Assembly (NCBI RefSeq): GCF_900103655.1
Contig: NZ_FMXC01000021.1
Location: 1-38,583 of the forward strand
DNA: 38,583 nt
Direction: 5' to 3'
Origin: Lactobacillus kefiranofaciens
GTDB taxonomy: Bacteria; Bacillota; Bacilli; Lactobacillales; Lactobacillaceae
How positions within the stretch are numbered: the stretch's first letter is position 1; each line of letters starts with the position of its first letter. The position numbers and the translations under genes were made by a program. Positions 17,188 through 25,065 of the stretch are shown here, piece after piece. The notes beneath the pieces are model-generated. The model saw only the letters and a list, made by a program, of their open reading frames with translations, was not told where the DNA came from and did not search any database.

Positions 17188-17212
17188 TAACTGAATAACT
17201 ATTCTTGGAGGA
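17163..17212 (+). promoter_or_regulatory. Hairpin sequestering the antiporter ribosome binding site
   Basis: Bases 17163-17168 (TCCTCC) pair with 17207-17212 (GGAGGA), the antiporter ribosome binding site. 17170-17176 (GGAATAG) pairs with 17199-17205 (CTATTCT). Only 17169/17206 is a mismatch (U-U). That is 13 base pairs around a 22-base loop. The same CCTCC (17164-17168) can instead pair with GGAGG of the leader frame (17131-17135), so the two ribosome binding sites compete for one complementary segment. Ribosomes on the leader frame would open the 5' arm and expose the antiporter start. Confidence 0.65.
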
Positions 17213-17221
17213 AAATATTTT

Positions 17222-18679
17222 ATGTCAGAAGAAATTGAAACTATTAAAAAACATTACCTGAGTTGGCCGGTCATCGCTTTAATCGACTTCGTCACCATCA
17301 TCAGTTTTGAAAATATCTTTTATCCTTTTCAAAACCAAGGCTTGTCGGTGGTTGTCTCTTGGATCTTTCTATTATTTGCCTACGTCATTCCTTATGCTCT
17401 GATGTGCAGCCAAATGGGCTTGACTTTTAAGGATCAGGCCGGTGGATTAGCCTCTTGGGTACGGCACTCATCCAACGATACTTTAGGCTACTGGACCTCA
17501 TGGATGTATTGGGTGCAGACTGTTCCTTATTTAGTTGATGTTTCCAACTCAGTGATCGTTTCATTCTCTTGGATTATTTTAGGTAACAATACTTTAGACA
17601 AGCACATGTCCACTTTCTGGTTTGGAATCTTAACTTTCGTGATTATTTTAGCTTTTATCTTAATTGAAAATGCTATTAAAAATTCACTTGAATTGCTTTC
17701 CTTAATTGGCGGTGGAGCAATGTTTATTATGTCCATGCTGTTCGTTTTATTAGCTGTTTGGTCTATTATGCATGGTCACCATATTGCTACCCAACCATTT
17801 AATTTAGGAGCATTTAAGCCATCATTTAGTTTGCGTTACTTCTCCACTACTGGACTTTTAATCTTTGCTATGTCAGGCGCCGAACTCGCTGCGCCATACA
17901 TTGTGCAAATGCGTGATCCTAAGCACGAATTTCCTAAGGCAATGTGGATGCTGGCTATTATGACTGGTTTCCTTACTATTTTTGGTACTTTAGCTTTGGC
18001 CATTTTCTTCAATGCTCATCATATTCCACACGACTTTAAGATGAACGGTCCTTACTATGCTTTCCAACTATTAGGACAAAGTTTAGGCTGGGGCAAAGTC
18101 TTAATGTATATCTTTGCCGTGGTTCAGGCTATCTTCATGATGGCACAATTAGCCGTCTTGCTTGATGCTTCTAGTCGTGTTTTTGCCGGGGATGTAGCCG
18201 ATAAATTTATGCCAAAATGGTTGACTGTCAAAAAGGATAAGACAGGCCATCCTGTTCATTCCTACACTTTAACTTGTGGTTTGGCTTTATTCTTATTATT
18301 GCTTACTGGTACTTTGCCAAACATCAACTCAATCTATAACTGGCTGTTAAACATTAACGGAATTATTTCACCATACAAGACCTGCTGGGTATTCTTTGCA
18401 TTCATCATGATGCGGATGCACCAAAAGAAGTTCCAATCAGATTATGTCTTCATTAAAAACAGAACCGGTGCTTTGATTATGGGTTGGTGGTGTCTAATCT
18501 TTACCTTTATCTGTGCAACTTTAGGCTTTATTCCACAAGAAGCTGAAGCAACATTCGGTAGTGCAGCCTTTAACCACCAATTAATTATGAATATTATCAC
18601 GGTAATTGTGCTGTTCGGTTTAGGTTTCCTGCTTCCATGGATGCGTAAGCGCGAAGAGCAACGCGAAATGAATATGTAA
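17222..18679 (+). CDS. APC-superfamily amino-acid antiporter, probably ornithine/putrescine exchange
   Basis: A 485-residue membrane protein with about twelve hydrophobic segments, of the APC superfamily, in the group of amino-acid/amine and glutamate/GABA antiporters. The N-terminal 'PVIALIDFVTIISFENIFYPF' corresponds to TM1 with its unwound substrate site. 'FAMSGAELAAPYIVQMRDPKHEFPKAMW' is the conserved TM6-TM7 region ending in the basic loop. It faces away from the decarboxylase gene across a 226-base region. Such pairs couple substrate uptake to product export and generate proton motive force. The specificity is inferred from the neighbour. The ATG at 17222 has TTGGAGGA at 9-base spacing, but this site is locked in a hairpin (17163-17212). 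Confidence 0.88.
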   Translation: MSEEIETIKKHYLSWPVIALIDFVTIISFENIFYPFQNQGLSVVVSWIFLLFAYVIPYALMCSQMGLTFKDQAGGLASWVRHSSNDTLGYWTSWMYWVQTVPYLVDVSNSVIVSFSWIILGNNTLDKHMSTFWFGILTFVIILAFILIENAIKNSLELLSLIGGGAMFIMSMLFVLLAVWSIMHGHHIATQPFNLGAFKPSFSLRYFSTTGLLIFAMSGAELAAPYIVQMRDPKHEFPKAMWMLAIMTGFLTIFGTLALAIFFNAHHIPHDFKMNGPYYAFQLLGQSLGWGKVLMYIFAVVQAIFMMAQLAVLLDASSRVFAGDVADKFMPKWLTVKKDKTGHPVHSYTLTCGLALFLLLLTGTLPNINSIYNWLLNINGIISPYKTCWVFFAFIMMRMHQKKFQSDYVFIKNRTGALIMGWWCLIFTFICATLGFIPQEAEATFGSAAFNHQLIMNIITVIVLFGLGFLLPWMRKREEQREMNM

Positions 18680-18684
18680 AAAAT

Positions 18685-18722
18685 AAAGATGATAAATCAA
18701 TCGCTGATTTATCATCTTTTTT
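18685..18722. terminator. Terminator after the antiporter gene
   Basis: AAAGATGATAAATCA (18685-18699) pairs perfectly with TGATTTATCATCTTT (18705-18719) around a 5-base loop, followed by more T residues. It also fits as the terminator of the minus-strand gene ending at 18737. Confidence 0.9.
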
Positions 18723-18736
18723 CTCTTTTATTTTAC

Positions 18737-19222
18737 TTAATTAGCAAGCTGATTTACAAAATCAAACTGCTTCTGAAATGTTCGTTCAGATCTTAAATCA
18801 TAAATAGAGCCAATGATCGGTGTCAGAGCAAAAGGTCTTAGTGTATTCAAATCTTCAGCCCTATTATCATAAATGCGGTGCAACGCTGGTTTAATCGCCT
18901 TGATTTTATCCAGATATGCTGGACTAATTTCATTAACATAGCCTTCTAGAGTAAAACCAATACTGCTAAGCGTTTCTCGCCCACGCATCGCCGTCATTGA
19001 GACCCGATTATGAATCTTCAAATTACGATAAAAATTCTTGTGGTTAGTCGTAGCGAAAATCAAGCGACCATCTTCATTAAAATCAATATCAATGATATTA
19101 GTATGAGGATCGCCATTTTGATCAACTGTACCAAAGACTACAGAATGAAAACAGTCAACGATTAAATCTAAAAATTGCTTGTTAGTCAATTCATCGGTTA
19201 ATTGGGGAACGTGTTGTCTCAT
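18737..19222 (-). CDS. Pyridoxamine 5'-phosphate oxidase-like flavin-binding protein
   Basis: A 161-residue split-barrel protein of the PNPOx-like superfamily, which binds FMN, F420 or haem. The core 'VVFGTVDQNGDPHTNIIDIDFNEDGRLIFATTNHKNFYRNLKIHNRVSM' (about 28-76 in this numbering) is the typical barrel with the 'NP(H)' cofactor-contacting loop. The substrate-binding features of true PdxH are not evident, so it is a putative flavoprotein of unknown role. I choose the ATG at 19222; a GTG 24 bases farther upstream lacks a ribosome binding site. It is transcribed alone. Confidence 0.82.
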   Translation of the reverse strand: MRQHVPQLTDELTNKQFLDLIVDCFHSVVFGTVDQNGDPHTNIIDIDFNEDGRLIFATTNHKNFYRNLKIHNRVSMTAMRGRETLSSIGFTLEGYVNEISPAYLDKIKAIKPALHRIYDNRAEDLNTLRPFALTPIIGSIYDLRSERTFQKQFDFVNQLAN

Positions 19223-19305
19223 ATTATTCTGTCCATTTCTATTCACTTAACTATATGTTTTAAGTGAATTATATATTAATTAAAGGACAGACACTATTAA
19301 AATGC

Positions 19306-19680
19306 TTAGAGAAATTTGCCGACATAAAATCCTAAAAATACTAGAATCACTCCGCCTAAATACGAAAAAATTGCATAAAAAGCCAAGCCACGATAGTTCT
19401 CACTCTTATATAATTCAACTAATTCTGTATTCATAGTTGAAAAAGTCGTATAGCCTCCTAAGGCGCCAGTTCCTACTAGAGCATAAAAGAAAATACTAGT
19501 ACCTATTCCAAAAATTAATCCTAAAATAAACGCTCCAGTTAAATTAATGAACAGCGTAGGAATTGGCAAATTAGAAAACCTTTTGCCAATCCATTCCCAG
19601 TGCCTCTTACCATAATTAGTGATTGCATAACGCAACATCGCTCCCAATGAAGCTCCTAATCCTGCTAATAACAGATTCAA
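19306..19680 (-). CDS. crcB: Fluoride channel subunit CrcB/Fluc (second gene of the pair)
   Basis: A 124-residue four-helix membrane protein that exports fluoride as a dual-topology dimer. The family signatures are visible: 'GASLGAMLRYAI' (9-20), 'FINLTGAFILGLI' (about 44-56) with the conserved Asn, and 'GTGALGGYTTFSTMNTE' (about 70-86) with the Phe/Thr ion-contact residues. It begins two bases after the stop of the other crcB gene. Heterodimeric pairs are common in Lactobacillales. It is transcribed from the promoter and fluoride riboswitch upstream of its partner. Confidence 0.95.
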   Translation of the reverse strand: MNLLLAGLGASLGAMLRYAITNYGKRHWEWIGKRFSNLPIPTLFINLTGAFILGLIFGIGTSIFFYALVGTGALGGYTTFSTMNTELVELYKSENYRGLAFYAIFSYLGGVILVFLGFYVGKFL

Positions 19681-19681
19681 C

Positions 19682-20071
19682 TTAATCGTCCTTTCTAACT
19701 AATTGACCTACTTTTTTACCAGCTTTCATCCCAATAAATGCACAAAGAAAGCCAAAAATAATTGAACAGAGGAAATACGCTACTGCGACTACTGGCTGGT
19801 TAGCTTGAATATTCTTTAGTATATCTAAATTAAAGGTTGAAAAGGTTGTAAAAGCCCCTACAAAGCCGGTACCAATTCCTACAGTTAACCATTGATAAAA
19901 ATTTTTAAATTCTAAAAAGAAATAAGTAAAAAAAGCTAATAGAAAACAACCTAAAATATTTCCCCAGAATGTCCCATAAAAGCTAAAATTGGCATTAAGA
20001 ACAGCGCGAGCCATTCCACCAAAAAATGCAAAGAATGCAATACTAATATAGTTGATAAGTTTAGTTGTCAC
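19682..20071 (-). CDS. crcB: Fluoride channel subunit CrcB/Fluc (first gene of the pair)
   Basis: A 129-residue partner of the adjacent crcB gene. It has '[12 protein letters not shown]' (18-29), '[12 protein letters not shown]' (about 36-47) and '[15 protein letters not shown]' (about 69-83), the Fluc signature. The C-terminal tail is basic, opposite in charge pattern to its partner, as expected for two subunits that have fixed opposite orientations. The start at 20071 is GTG or the Met-Thr-Thr codon context behind AGGAGG. Directly upstream lies a fluoride riboswitch with its own terminator. Confidence 0.95.
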   Translation of the reverse strand: MTTKLINYISIAFFAFFGGMARAVLNANFSFYGTFWGNILGCFLLAFFTYFFLEFKNFYQWLTVGIGTGFVGAFTTFSTFNLDILKNIQANQPVVAVAYFLCSIIFGFLCAFIGMKAGKKVGQLVRKDD

Positions 20072-20090
20072 AAGAAATTCCTCCTCATAT

Positions 20091-20170
20091 AAAAAACGTC
20101 CACTCCACCCCCCTAAAGGATAAAGTAGACATCATTAGATTTCTCGGTTAATGGTGAACGTCATCACCTA
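20091..20170 (-). promoter_or_regulatory. Fluoride (crcB) riboswitch with intrinsic terminator
   Basis: On the minus strand, GGTGATGACGTTCACC (20168-20153) matches the fluoride aptamer start (GGNGAUGG-type stem-loop), followed by ATTAACC and later 'GATGTCTAC', the conserved pseudoknot partner. The next bases GTCTACTTTATCC (20130-20118) pair, with G-U wobbles, to GGGTGGAGTGGAC (20110-20098), followed by GTTTTTT. This terminator overlaps the aptamer's 3' end. Fluoride binding would keep the aptamer folded and prevent termination, turning the crcB genes on. Confidence 0.88.
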
Positions 20171-20184
20171 TTTACATTAGTTAA

Positions 20185-20213
20185 AATATACAACTTCTCA
20201 GGTTAGTTGACAA
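20185..20213 (-). promoter_or_regulatory. Promoter of the crcB operon
   Basis: TTGTCA (20213-20208) and TATATT (20190-20185) on the minus strand are separated by exactly 17 bases. The expected start near 20178 is about 10 bases before the fluoride aptamer. Confidence 0.8.
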
Positions 20214-20251
20214 GTTTATTTTTATTATTTAGTAACAATATACTCCTGTGA

Positions 20252-20257
20252 TATAAT
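20252..20257 (+). promoter_or_regulatory. Candidate extended -10 promoter of the recombinase-like gene
   Basis: TATAAT at 20252-20257 is preceded by TGTG, an extended -10 element; no good -35 is seen. It lies 30 bases before the ATG at 20287, which has GAAGG as ribosome binding site. Confidence 0.5.
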
Positions 20258-20286
20258 TAAACTAAATTAGAAAGAAGGTCAAAATT

Positions 20287-21108
20287 ATGGCATTTCCTAA
20301 TGAAGCTGAGTTTCGCAACTATTGCAAACAAAAAAAGAAATTAGCAAATTCTACTATTGATTTAGCTTCTAGATCAATCTCCACTTTTTGGCGTTACTAC
20401 TCTGCAAGTCTAGAGTCAGAAGCAGATATTACTAACGTGCAAGCTAATGATATCCGCAATTTTTTAGCATCTCTTCAAGAAAAACTAAATATGAAAAGCA
20501 ACACGGTAAACAAATATCTTAGTCACCTTAAGATGTATTTTGTCTTTCTTAGCGAGTATGGATATATTACAACTTATCCCCTTTTATCATTACGTGGTAA
20601 TTATTTTGATCGTAAGCAAGAATATGTTATCAATTGGATGGACTCGTTACCTCAATTAATTAAAATTAAAAAGATTCATCCCGAAACTATTAAAATGATG
20701 GCCGCAATTGCTGCTGGATTCAAGCCTAAAGAAATTACTATTCTTCGAACTGCTAACTTGTTAGATAACATTAAAAGCTCAGTCGTAAGAGACTATATCA
20801 AAGCACACACGGATTATTCTAAAGATAATAACCCTTATATTTTCGCCAGAAAAAACGGCGATCATTATGCTTCTGACTTTAATATTAATCAAAAGATTAC
20901 GCCAGATCGTTCAATTATTGGCATGACACTAACTACCCACCAGTTACGGATGAGCTTTGTTTATTCTATCATTTCCAATCATCAATTATCCGATAATGAT
21001 GTCTTAAAAACACTGCGTATTTCAATGAAATCACTTAATTATTATCGTAAGAACCTAACTCTTTATATCAAGACAACGGAATTTCAGTTACCCAAAAAAA
21101 CTGACTAA
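20287..21108 (+). CDS. Tyrosine-recombinase-like protein with degenerate active site
   Basis: A 273-residue protein with the tyrosine recombinase architecture. An N-terminal SAM-like DNA-binding domain fills about 1-100 ('NTVNKYLSHLKMYFVFLSEYGYI'), and a catalytic-domain-like part follows. The usual 'TGLR-SEL' box reads 'AGFKPKEITILR' here, so the first catalytic Arg is replaced by Lys146. Box II keeps 'HQLR' (His218, Arg221). The 'LGH' motif reads 'LRI', so the third-position His is lost, and Tyr252 or Tyr253 may be the nucleophile. Compare the intact XerC at 24157. It probably binds DNA but may not cut and rejoin it. No attachment sites or phage genes flank it. It is transcribed alone with its own terminator. 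Confidence 0.78.
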   Translation: MAFPNEAEFRNYCKQKKKLANSTIDLASRSISTFWRYYSASLESEADITNVQANDIRNFLASLQEKLNMKSNTVNKYLSHLKMYFVFLSEYGYITTYPLLSLRGNYFDRKQEYVINWMDSLPQLIKIKKIHPETIKMMAAIAAGFKPKEITILRTANLLDNIKSSVVRDYIKAHTDYSKDNNPYIFARKNGDHYASDFNINQKITPDRSIIGMTLTTHQLRMSFVYSIISNHQLSDNDVLKTLRISMKSLNYYRKNLTLYIKTTEFQLPKKTD

Positions 21109-21113
21109 CTAAA

Positions 21114-21150
21114 AAAAGCATCTCAATGTTGCTCACATAGGGATGCTTTT
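21114..21150. terminator. Bidirectional terminator after the recombinase-like gene
   Basis: AAAAGCATC (21114-21122) pairs with GATGCTTTT (21142-21150) around a 19-base loop. It lies between convergent genes and serves both. Confidence 0.75.
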
Positions 21151-21163
21151 ATCTGTTCTATTA

Positions 21164-22066
21164 TTAATTTTCATCTGGATCAGCGTCCGAATGATAAGTA
21201 ATGCTAAAGCCTGCTTGAAATTCCTTACCTGGTGCCAGATGATTCATGCCATATTTATGCTCCAGGTCGCCATCTGCATCATCGCGATCCGCAATTCCCC
21301 ACCATGGCTCAATACATACATAGTTAGCAGTCTGTGGATATTGTGACCAAATACCAACAAATGGTGCATTTCTAGTCCACACATTAATATGGAAATTATT
21401 TTTGTCTGTTCTTAATGAAACTTTATTATCATGTCCATGCAACTCATAAATCAAAGCATCATCTTTGAATAGTTCATCACTTAAGCCAATAAAACTATCA
21501 GTTGAAGCAAGTGACCGATTATTCCAATCAAGACTAGCATCCTTAAGTGGGACCTTTACTCGAGCAACTGATGGATGCATATCAAAATAGAAATCTTTTT
21601 TGGTAATCCCATCTTTGACTGGCAAATTGAATCCAGGATGCCCGCCAACACCAAAGATCATTGTTTCATCTGATTTATTTACTACACTGAAGTTTTCTTC
21701 CAATAAGTTATTCATCAAATTATAGTTAACACGAAATTCAAATTTAAATGGATAAACCTTCCGTGTTTCTTCGTTATCTTTAAGTAAGAAAGTGATACTT
21801 TCTTGAGAATGATGTTCAACTTTAAAATTAGAATCTCTGGCAAAACCATGTTGCCCTAAATGATAAGTCTGGCCCTTGTAAGTATATTCATCATTCTTCA
21901 GACGACCTACTATTGGGAAAAGAATAGGTGCATGTCGACCCCAAATTTTAGGATCTGCTTGCCACATAAATTCTTCGCCCGTATGTGCGCTTTTAACGCT
22001 TTGATTTTCTGCACCGTGATCTGAGATCACTACTTTAATCATATTATTTTCGATTGTGTAATTCAT
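21164..22066 (-). CDS. Aldose 1-epimerase family protein (LacX-like)
   Basis: A 300-residue galactose-mutarotase-like protein that interconverts sugar anomers. The fold's catalytic candidates are His in 'LGQHGFARD' (about 73), His in 'GGHPGFNLP' (about 146) and Glu in 'CIEPWWG' (about 262). 'APILFPIVGRLKND' is the signature of the LacX/YeaD-like branch, not GalM. The substrate may be a hexose or hexose-6-phosphate. The ATG at 22066 is preceded by a weak AAGATAAG site. A cre-like sequence lies 44-57 bases upstream, so carbon catabolite control is possible. It is transcribed alone. Confidence 0.9.
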   Translation of the reverse strand: MNYTIENNMIKVVISDHGAENQSVKSAHTGEEFMWQADPKIWGRHAPILFPIVGRLKNDEYTYKGQTYHLGQHGFARDSNFKVEHHSQESITFLLKDNEETRKVYPFKFEFRVNYNLMNNLLEENFSVVNKSDETMIFGVGGHPGFNLPVKDGITKKDFYFDMHPSVARVKVPLKDASLDWNNRSLASTDSFIGLSDELFKDDALIYELHGHDNKVSLRTDKNNFHINVWTRNAPFVGIWSQYPQTANYVCIEPWWGIADRDDADGDLEHKYGMNHLAPGKEFQAGFSITYHSDADPDEN

Positions 22067-22109
22067 AACTTATCTTAACCTACCATATCAAACAATAAAA
22101 AACTTATAA

Positions 22110-22127
22110 TGTAATCGCTTTGATTAC
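22110..22127 (-). promoter_or_regulatory. Possible CcpA operator (cre) or inverted-repeat operator
   Basis: TGTAATCGCTTTGA (22110-22123) matches the cre consensus TGWNANCGNTNWCA with one mismatch. The same place is a perfect inverted repeat GTAATC-5-GATTAC (22111-22127). It lies between the epimerase start and the hslU terminator, so it would act on the epimerase gene. Confidence 0.4.
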
Positions 22128-22173
22128 TTATATTTTAACATTTTCAGCTAAATAAAAAAGTGTATGTTAGGCA

Positions 22174-22204
22174 ATAAAAATACCCGACTATAATAGTCGA
22201 GTAC
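22174..22204 (-). terminator. Terminator of the hslU transcript
   Basis: CCCGACTA (22183-22190) pairs with TAGTCGAG (22194-22201) around a 3-base loop. On the minus strand a T run follows. It lies nine bases after the hslU stop. Confidence 0.85.
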
Positions 22205-22213
22205 CCAAGATAG

Positions 22214-23614
22214 TTAAAGAATAAACTTAGTTAAATCTTTATTCATAATAATATCGCCAAGCTTATCTTCAACATAAGCTTCAGTGATAGTAATTTCTCC
22301 CATTTCCATATCTGGACCTTCATAAAGCACATCTTCCAATAGTTTCTCTAAGACAGTTGAAAGACGTCTAGCACCGATATTATCAGTGCCCTGGTTGACA
22401 TCAAAGGCAATCTCAGCAATCTTGTCAACAGCTTCTTGGGTAAAGATCAAACTAATTCCATCAGCCTTCATTAAAGCAATATATTGCTTTAGCAAAGAAT
22501 TTTGTGGATCCTTCAAAATTTTGACAAAATCCTCTTTAGTCAAAGCATTCAGTTCCACTCGAATTGGAAAACGTCCTTGAAGTTCTGGAATCAAATCACT
22601 TGGCTTGCTTTCCGCAAAAGCACCGGCGGCAATAAACAAAATATGATCGGTCGCAACTGGACCATATTTTGTATTAACTGTTGAACCTTCCACTATTGGC
22701 AAAATATCTCTTTGAACACCTTCACGTGAAACTTCACCAGAATTACGTTTATTGCCAGCAATGATCTTGTCAATTTCATCAATAAAGATAATCCCATTAT
22801 TTTGACTTCGTTCAATAGCACGTTGATAGATAGTATCATAATCTACCATCTTTCGTGATTCTTCTTGAATCAAAACTTCTCGTGCATCACGTACTGCCAA
22901 AGTCCGCTTAACCTTTTTCTTGGGCATAATATCATTAAGCATTGAACCCATGTCCATGCCCATTTGTCCCATCATGTCGCTCATTGGATTAGCCTTGGGA
23001 GCTTGCTCAACTTCAATTGTAACTTGATGATCTTCAAGCAAACCTTTGTTTAGTTTATCAGCTACATCCATCCGCTTGTTGCGTACAGCTTCAGTAACCT
23101 CTTCTTGGTCATTTTTCTTTTGTGCATTTGGGCCACCCATTAGTAGAGACATCATATCCTGCATTTGCTGCATCTGATTTTCACGATTTTCTTTTTTAAC
23201 ACCAGGTGCGAGCAAACGTACTAATTGCTTATTGGCTTCTTTAGTAGCTTGAGCTTTGACACGAGCAAACTGCTCTTTCTCTTCCATACGAACAGCTTCA
23301 CTGACTAAATCACGAACCATTGATTCAACATCGCGACCTACATAACCTACCTCAGTAAACTTAGTAGCTTCGACTTTTACAAATGGTGCCTCGACAATCT
23401 TAGCCAGGCGACGAGCAATTTCAGTCTTACCAACTCCAGTTGGACCAGCCATTAATAAATTTTTAGGAGTTACTTCCTGCTGCATTTGTTTAGGAAGCTG
23501 CATCCTACGGTAACGGTTATATAAAGCAATCGCTACTGATTTTTTAGCCTCATCTTGGCCAATAATATATTCGTTTAAGATTCTAACTATTTCTTTTGGG
23601 GTCTTAATAGCCAT
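22214..23614 (-). CDS. hslU: HslU, ATPase subunit of the HslVU protease
   Basis: A 466-residue AAA+ unfoldase that feeds proteins into the HslV peptidase. Walker A is 'GPTGVGKTE' with Lys63, and Walker B is '[10 protein letters not shown]'. The family intermediate (I) domain lies at about 110-240 and is Met/Gln-rich here ('[15 protein letters not shown]'). The sensor-2 region '[10 protein letters not shown]' follows, and the C-terminus ends '...FIL', as needed to dock into HslV. The ATG at 23614 has AGGAG. It starts nine bases after hslV in the xerC-hslV-hslU operon and is the last gene before a terminator. Confidence 0.97.
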   Translation of the reverse strand: MAIKTPKEIVRILNEYIIGQDEAKKSVAIALYNRYRRMQLPKQMQQEVTPKNLLMAGPTGVGKTEIARRLAKIVEAPFVKVEATKFTEVGYVGRDVESMVRDLVSEAVRMEEKEQFARVKAQATKEANKQLVRLLAPGVKKENRENQMQQMQDMMSLLMGGPNAQKKNDQEEVTEAVRNKRMDVADKLNKGLLEDHQVTIEVEQAPKANPMSDMMGQMGMDMGSMLNDIMPKKKVKRTLAVRDAREVLIQEESRKMVDYDTIYQRAIERSQNNGIIFIDEIDKIIAGNKRNSGEVSREGVQRDILPIVEGSTVNTKYGPVATDHILFIAAGAFAESKPSDLIPELQGRFPIRVELNALTKEDFVKILKDPQNSLLKQYIALMKADGISLIFTQEAVDKIAEIAFDVNQGTDNIGARRLSTVLEKLLEDVLYEGPDMEMGEITITEAYVEDKLGDIIMNKDLTKFIL

Positions 23615-23623
23615 TTTTATCTC

Positions 23624-24148
23624 CTAAATCTCATCGGTATGAATTTGATCATCAGTAAATACATCAATGCCTGAAGCAATTTTAACAGCTTCATGTGCAA
23701 TTTCTGCAGCTTCCATGTCTTTAGCATGACGAGTCATAGCAATGGCCGCAGCTTGAGCAAAATTACCACCTGAACCGATTGCAACTACGTTTTCATCAGG
23801 CTCCAGTACTTCACCATTACCCGAAATCAAGAGTAAATCTTTTTCATCAAAGGCAATTAACATGGCATTCAATTTTTGCAGAGTTGGATCCTTGCGCCAT
23901 GCTTGTGCCATTTCTACGGCTGCACGACGAAGATCGCCACTATAGCTTTCAAGTTTGCCTTCAAGCATATCTTGTAAACTTACAGCATCTGCCACACCAC
24001 CAGCGAAGCCAATAATTACCCGATCATGATAAATGCGGCGAATTTTTCTTGCGGTTGCCTTAGCGATTACTTTTTCACCCAAAGTAACCTGACCATCACC
24101 GGCAATTGCAGTCTTACCATTATGTCTTACTGAACAAATTGTTGTCAT
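23624..24148 (-). CDS. hslV: HslV, peptidase subunit of the HslVU protease
   Basis: A 174-residue proteasome-beta-like threonine peptidase. After removal of Met1 the N-terminus is Thr-Thr, with the catalytic threonine at position 2. 'AGDGQVTLG' and 'RKIRRI' (with the catalytic Lys near 34) follow, and 'GSGGNFAQAAA' is the C-terminal family motif. It forms the double ring docked by HslU. It is eight bases downstream of xerC. Confidence 0.97.
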   Translation of the reverse strand: MTTICSVRHNGKTAIAGDGQVTLGEKVIAKATARKIRRIYHDRVIIGFAGGVADAVSLQDMLEGKLESYSGDLRRAAVEMAQAWRKDPTLQKLNAMLIAFDEKDLLLISGNGEVLEPDENVVAIGSGGNFAQAAAIAMTRHAKDMEAAEIAHEAVKIASGIDVFTDDQIHTDEI

Positions 24149-24156
24149 TTTAAACC

Positions 24157-25065
24157 TCAGCTTTCTTTATTACGAGGGAAATATTTTTCATAATCTTGTT
24201 TTAAATGTTTCATTGTAACATGAGTATAGATTTGCGTTGCTGCTAAACTCTTGTGTCCCAATAATTCTTGTACGCTACGTAAATCGGCACCATTACTAAT
24301 CATCGCAGTAGCAAATGTATGTCGCAACTCATGTGGATGTACTTTACCACTAATTCCAGCCTGATTAAAAGTTTTTTGCATCACATATTGAATACCGCGT
24401 GTAGATAAAGGCCTACCCAAATGACTCAGAAAAACATGTTGTTCTGAATTATCTTTAAGCAACTTGGGACGTGCTTTCTCAAGATAATTAAGCAATGCTT
24501 TTTGGGTATGCCCATCAAACATGACATAGCGATCTTTCTTGCCTTTACCGTGTACTAAAATTGTTTTCATATCCCAATCGATTTGCTTCAAGCACAGTGT
24601 GCTTACTTCACTAACTCGCATTCCTGTCGCGTAAAAAAGTTCAAACAAAGCTAAATTACGCATCTTTAATGGGGCATCACCGCAAAGTGAATCAAAAACC
24701 TGTCTCATCTCTGTTTCATAGAAAAATTCCGGCAGTTTCTTCTCCCCTCGACGTAAATTTATTCCTTGAGTGGGATCCACCTTCACTAGTTTTCTCTTTG
24801 TTAAAAAGCGATAAAAAGAATGAAAACTGGACATTTGACGCATTTGACTATTACGGGCTAATTTGCGTTCAGCTAAATGCTGCAGATAAACTTCAATGTC
24901 GCGATCCTGAACTTTATCCCAACCGTCAAAACCGCCATTATCAGTCCAAAAACTTTTAGCCTCTAATAAATCAGTTTGATAAGCTGAAATAGTATCTTTA
25001 CTATAACGACGCTCATTAGTGAGATATGAAATAAACAGGGCTAGCTCATCTTTTTGATCAGTCAT
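24157..25065 (-). CDS. xerC: Tyrosine recombinase XerC
   Basis: A 302-residue site-specific recombinase for resolving chromosome dimers at dif. All catalytic residues are seen: Arg150 ('GMRVSE'), Lys174 ('GKGKKD'), His245/Arg248 ('HELRHT'), His271 ('LGHKS') and Tyr280 ('QIYTH'). An N-terminal core-binding domain fills about 1-105. Its ATG overlaps the trmFO stop by eight bases (ATGACTGA), so it is translationally coupled. The order trmFO-xerC-hslV-hslU is conserved in Firmicutes. Confidence 0.96.
   Translation of the reverse strand: MTDQKDELALFISYLTNERRYSKDTISAYQTDLLEAKSFWTDNGGFDGWDKVQDRDIEVYLQHLAERKLARNSQMRQMSSFHSFYRFLTKRKLVKVDPTQGINLRRGEKKLPEFFYETEMRQVFDSLCGDAPLKMRNLALFELFYATGMRVSEVSTLCLKQIDWDMKTILVHGKGKKDRYVMFDGHTQKALLNYLEKARPKLLKDNSEQHVFLSHLGRPLSTRGIQYVMQKTFNQAGISGKVHPHELRHTFATAMISNGADLRSVQELLGHKSLAATQIYTHVTMKHLKQDYEKYFPRNKES

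Noticed and set aside
20040..21160. Prophage or genomic island around the recombinase-like gene
   Set aside because: No attachment-site repeats, tRNA gene or phage genes are present, and the flanks are ordinary chromosomal genes.
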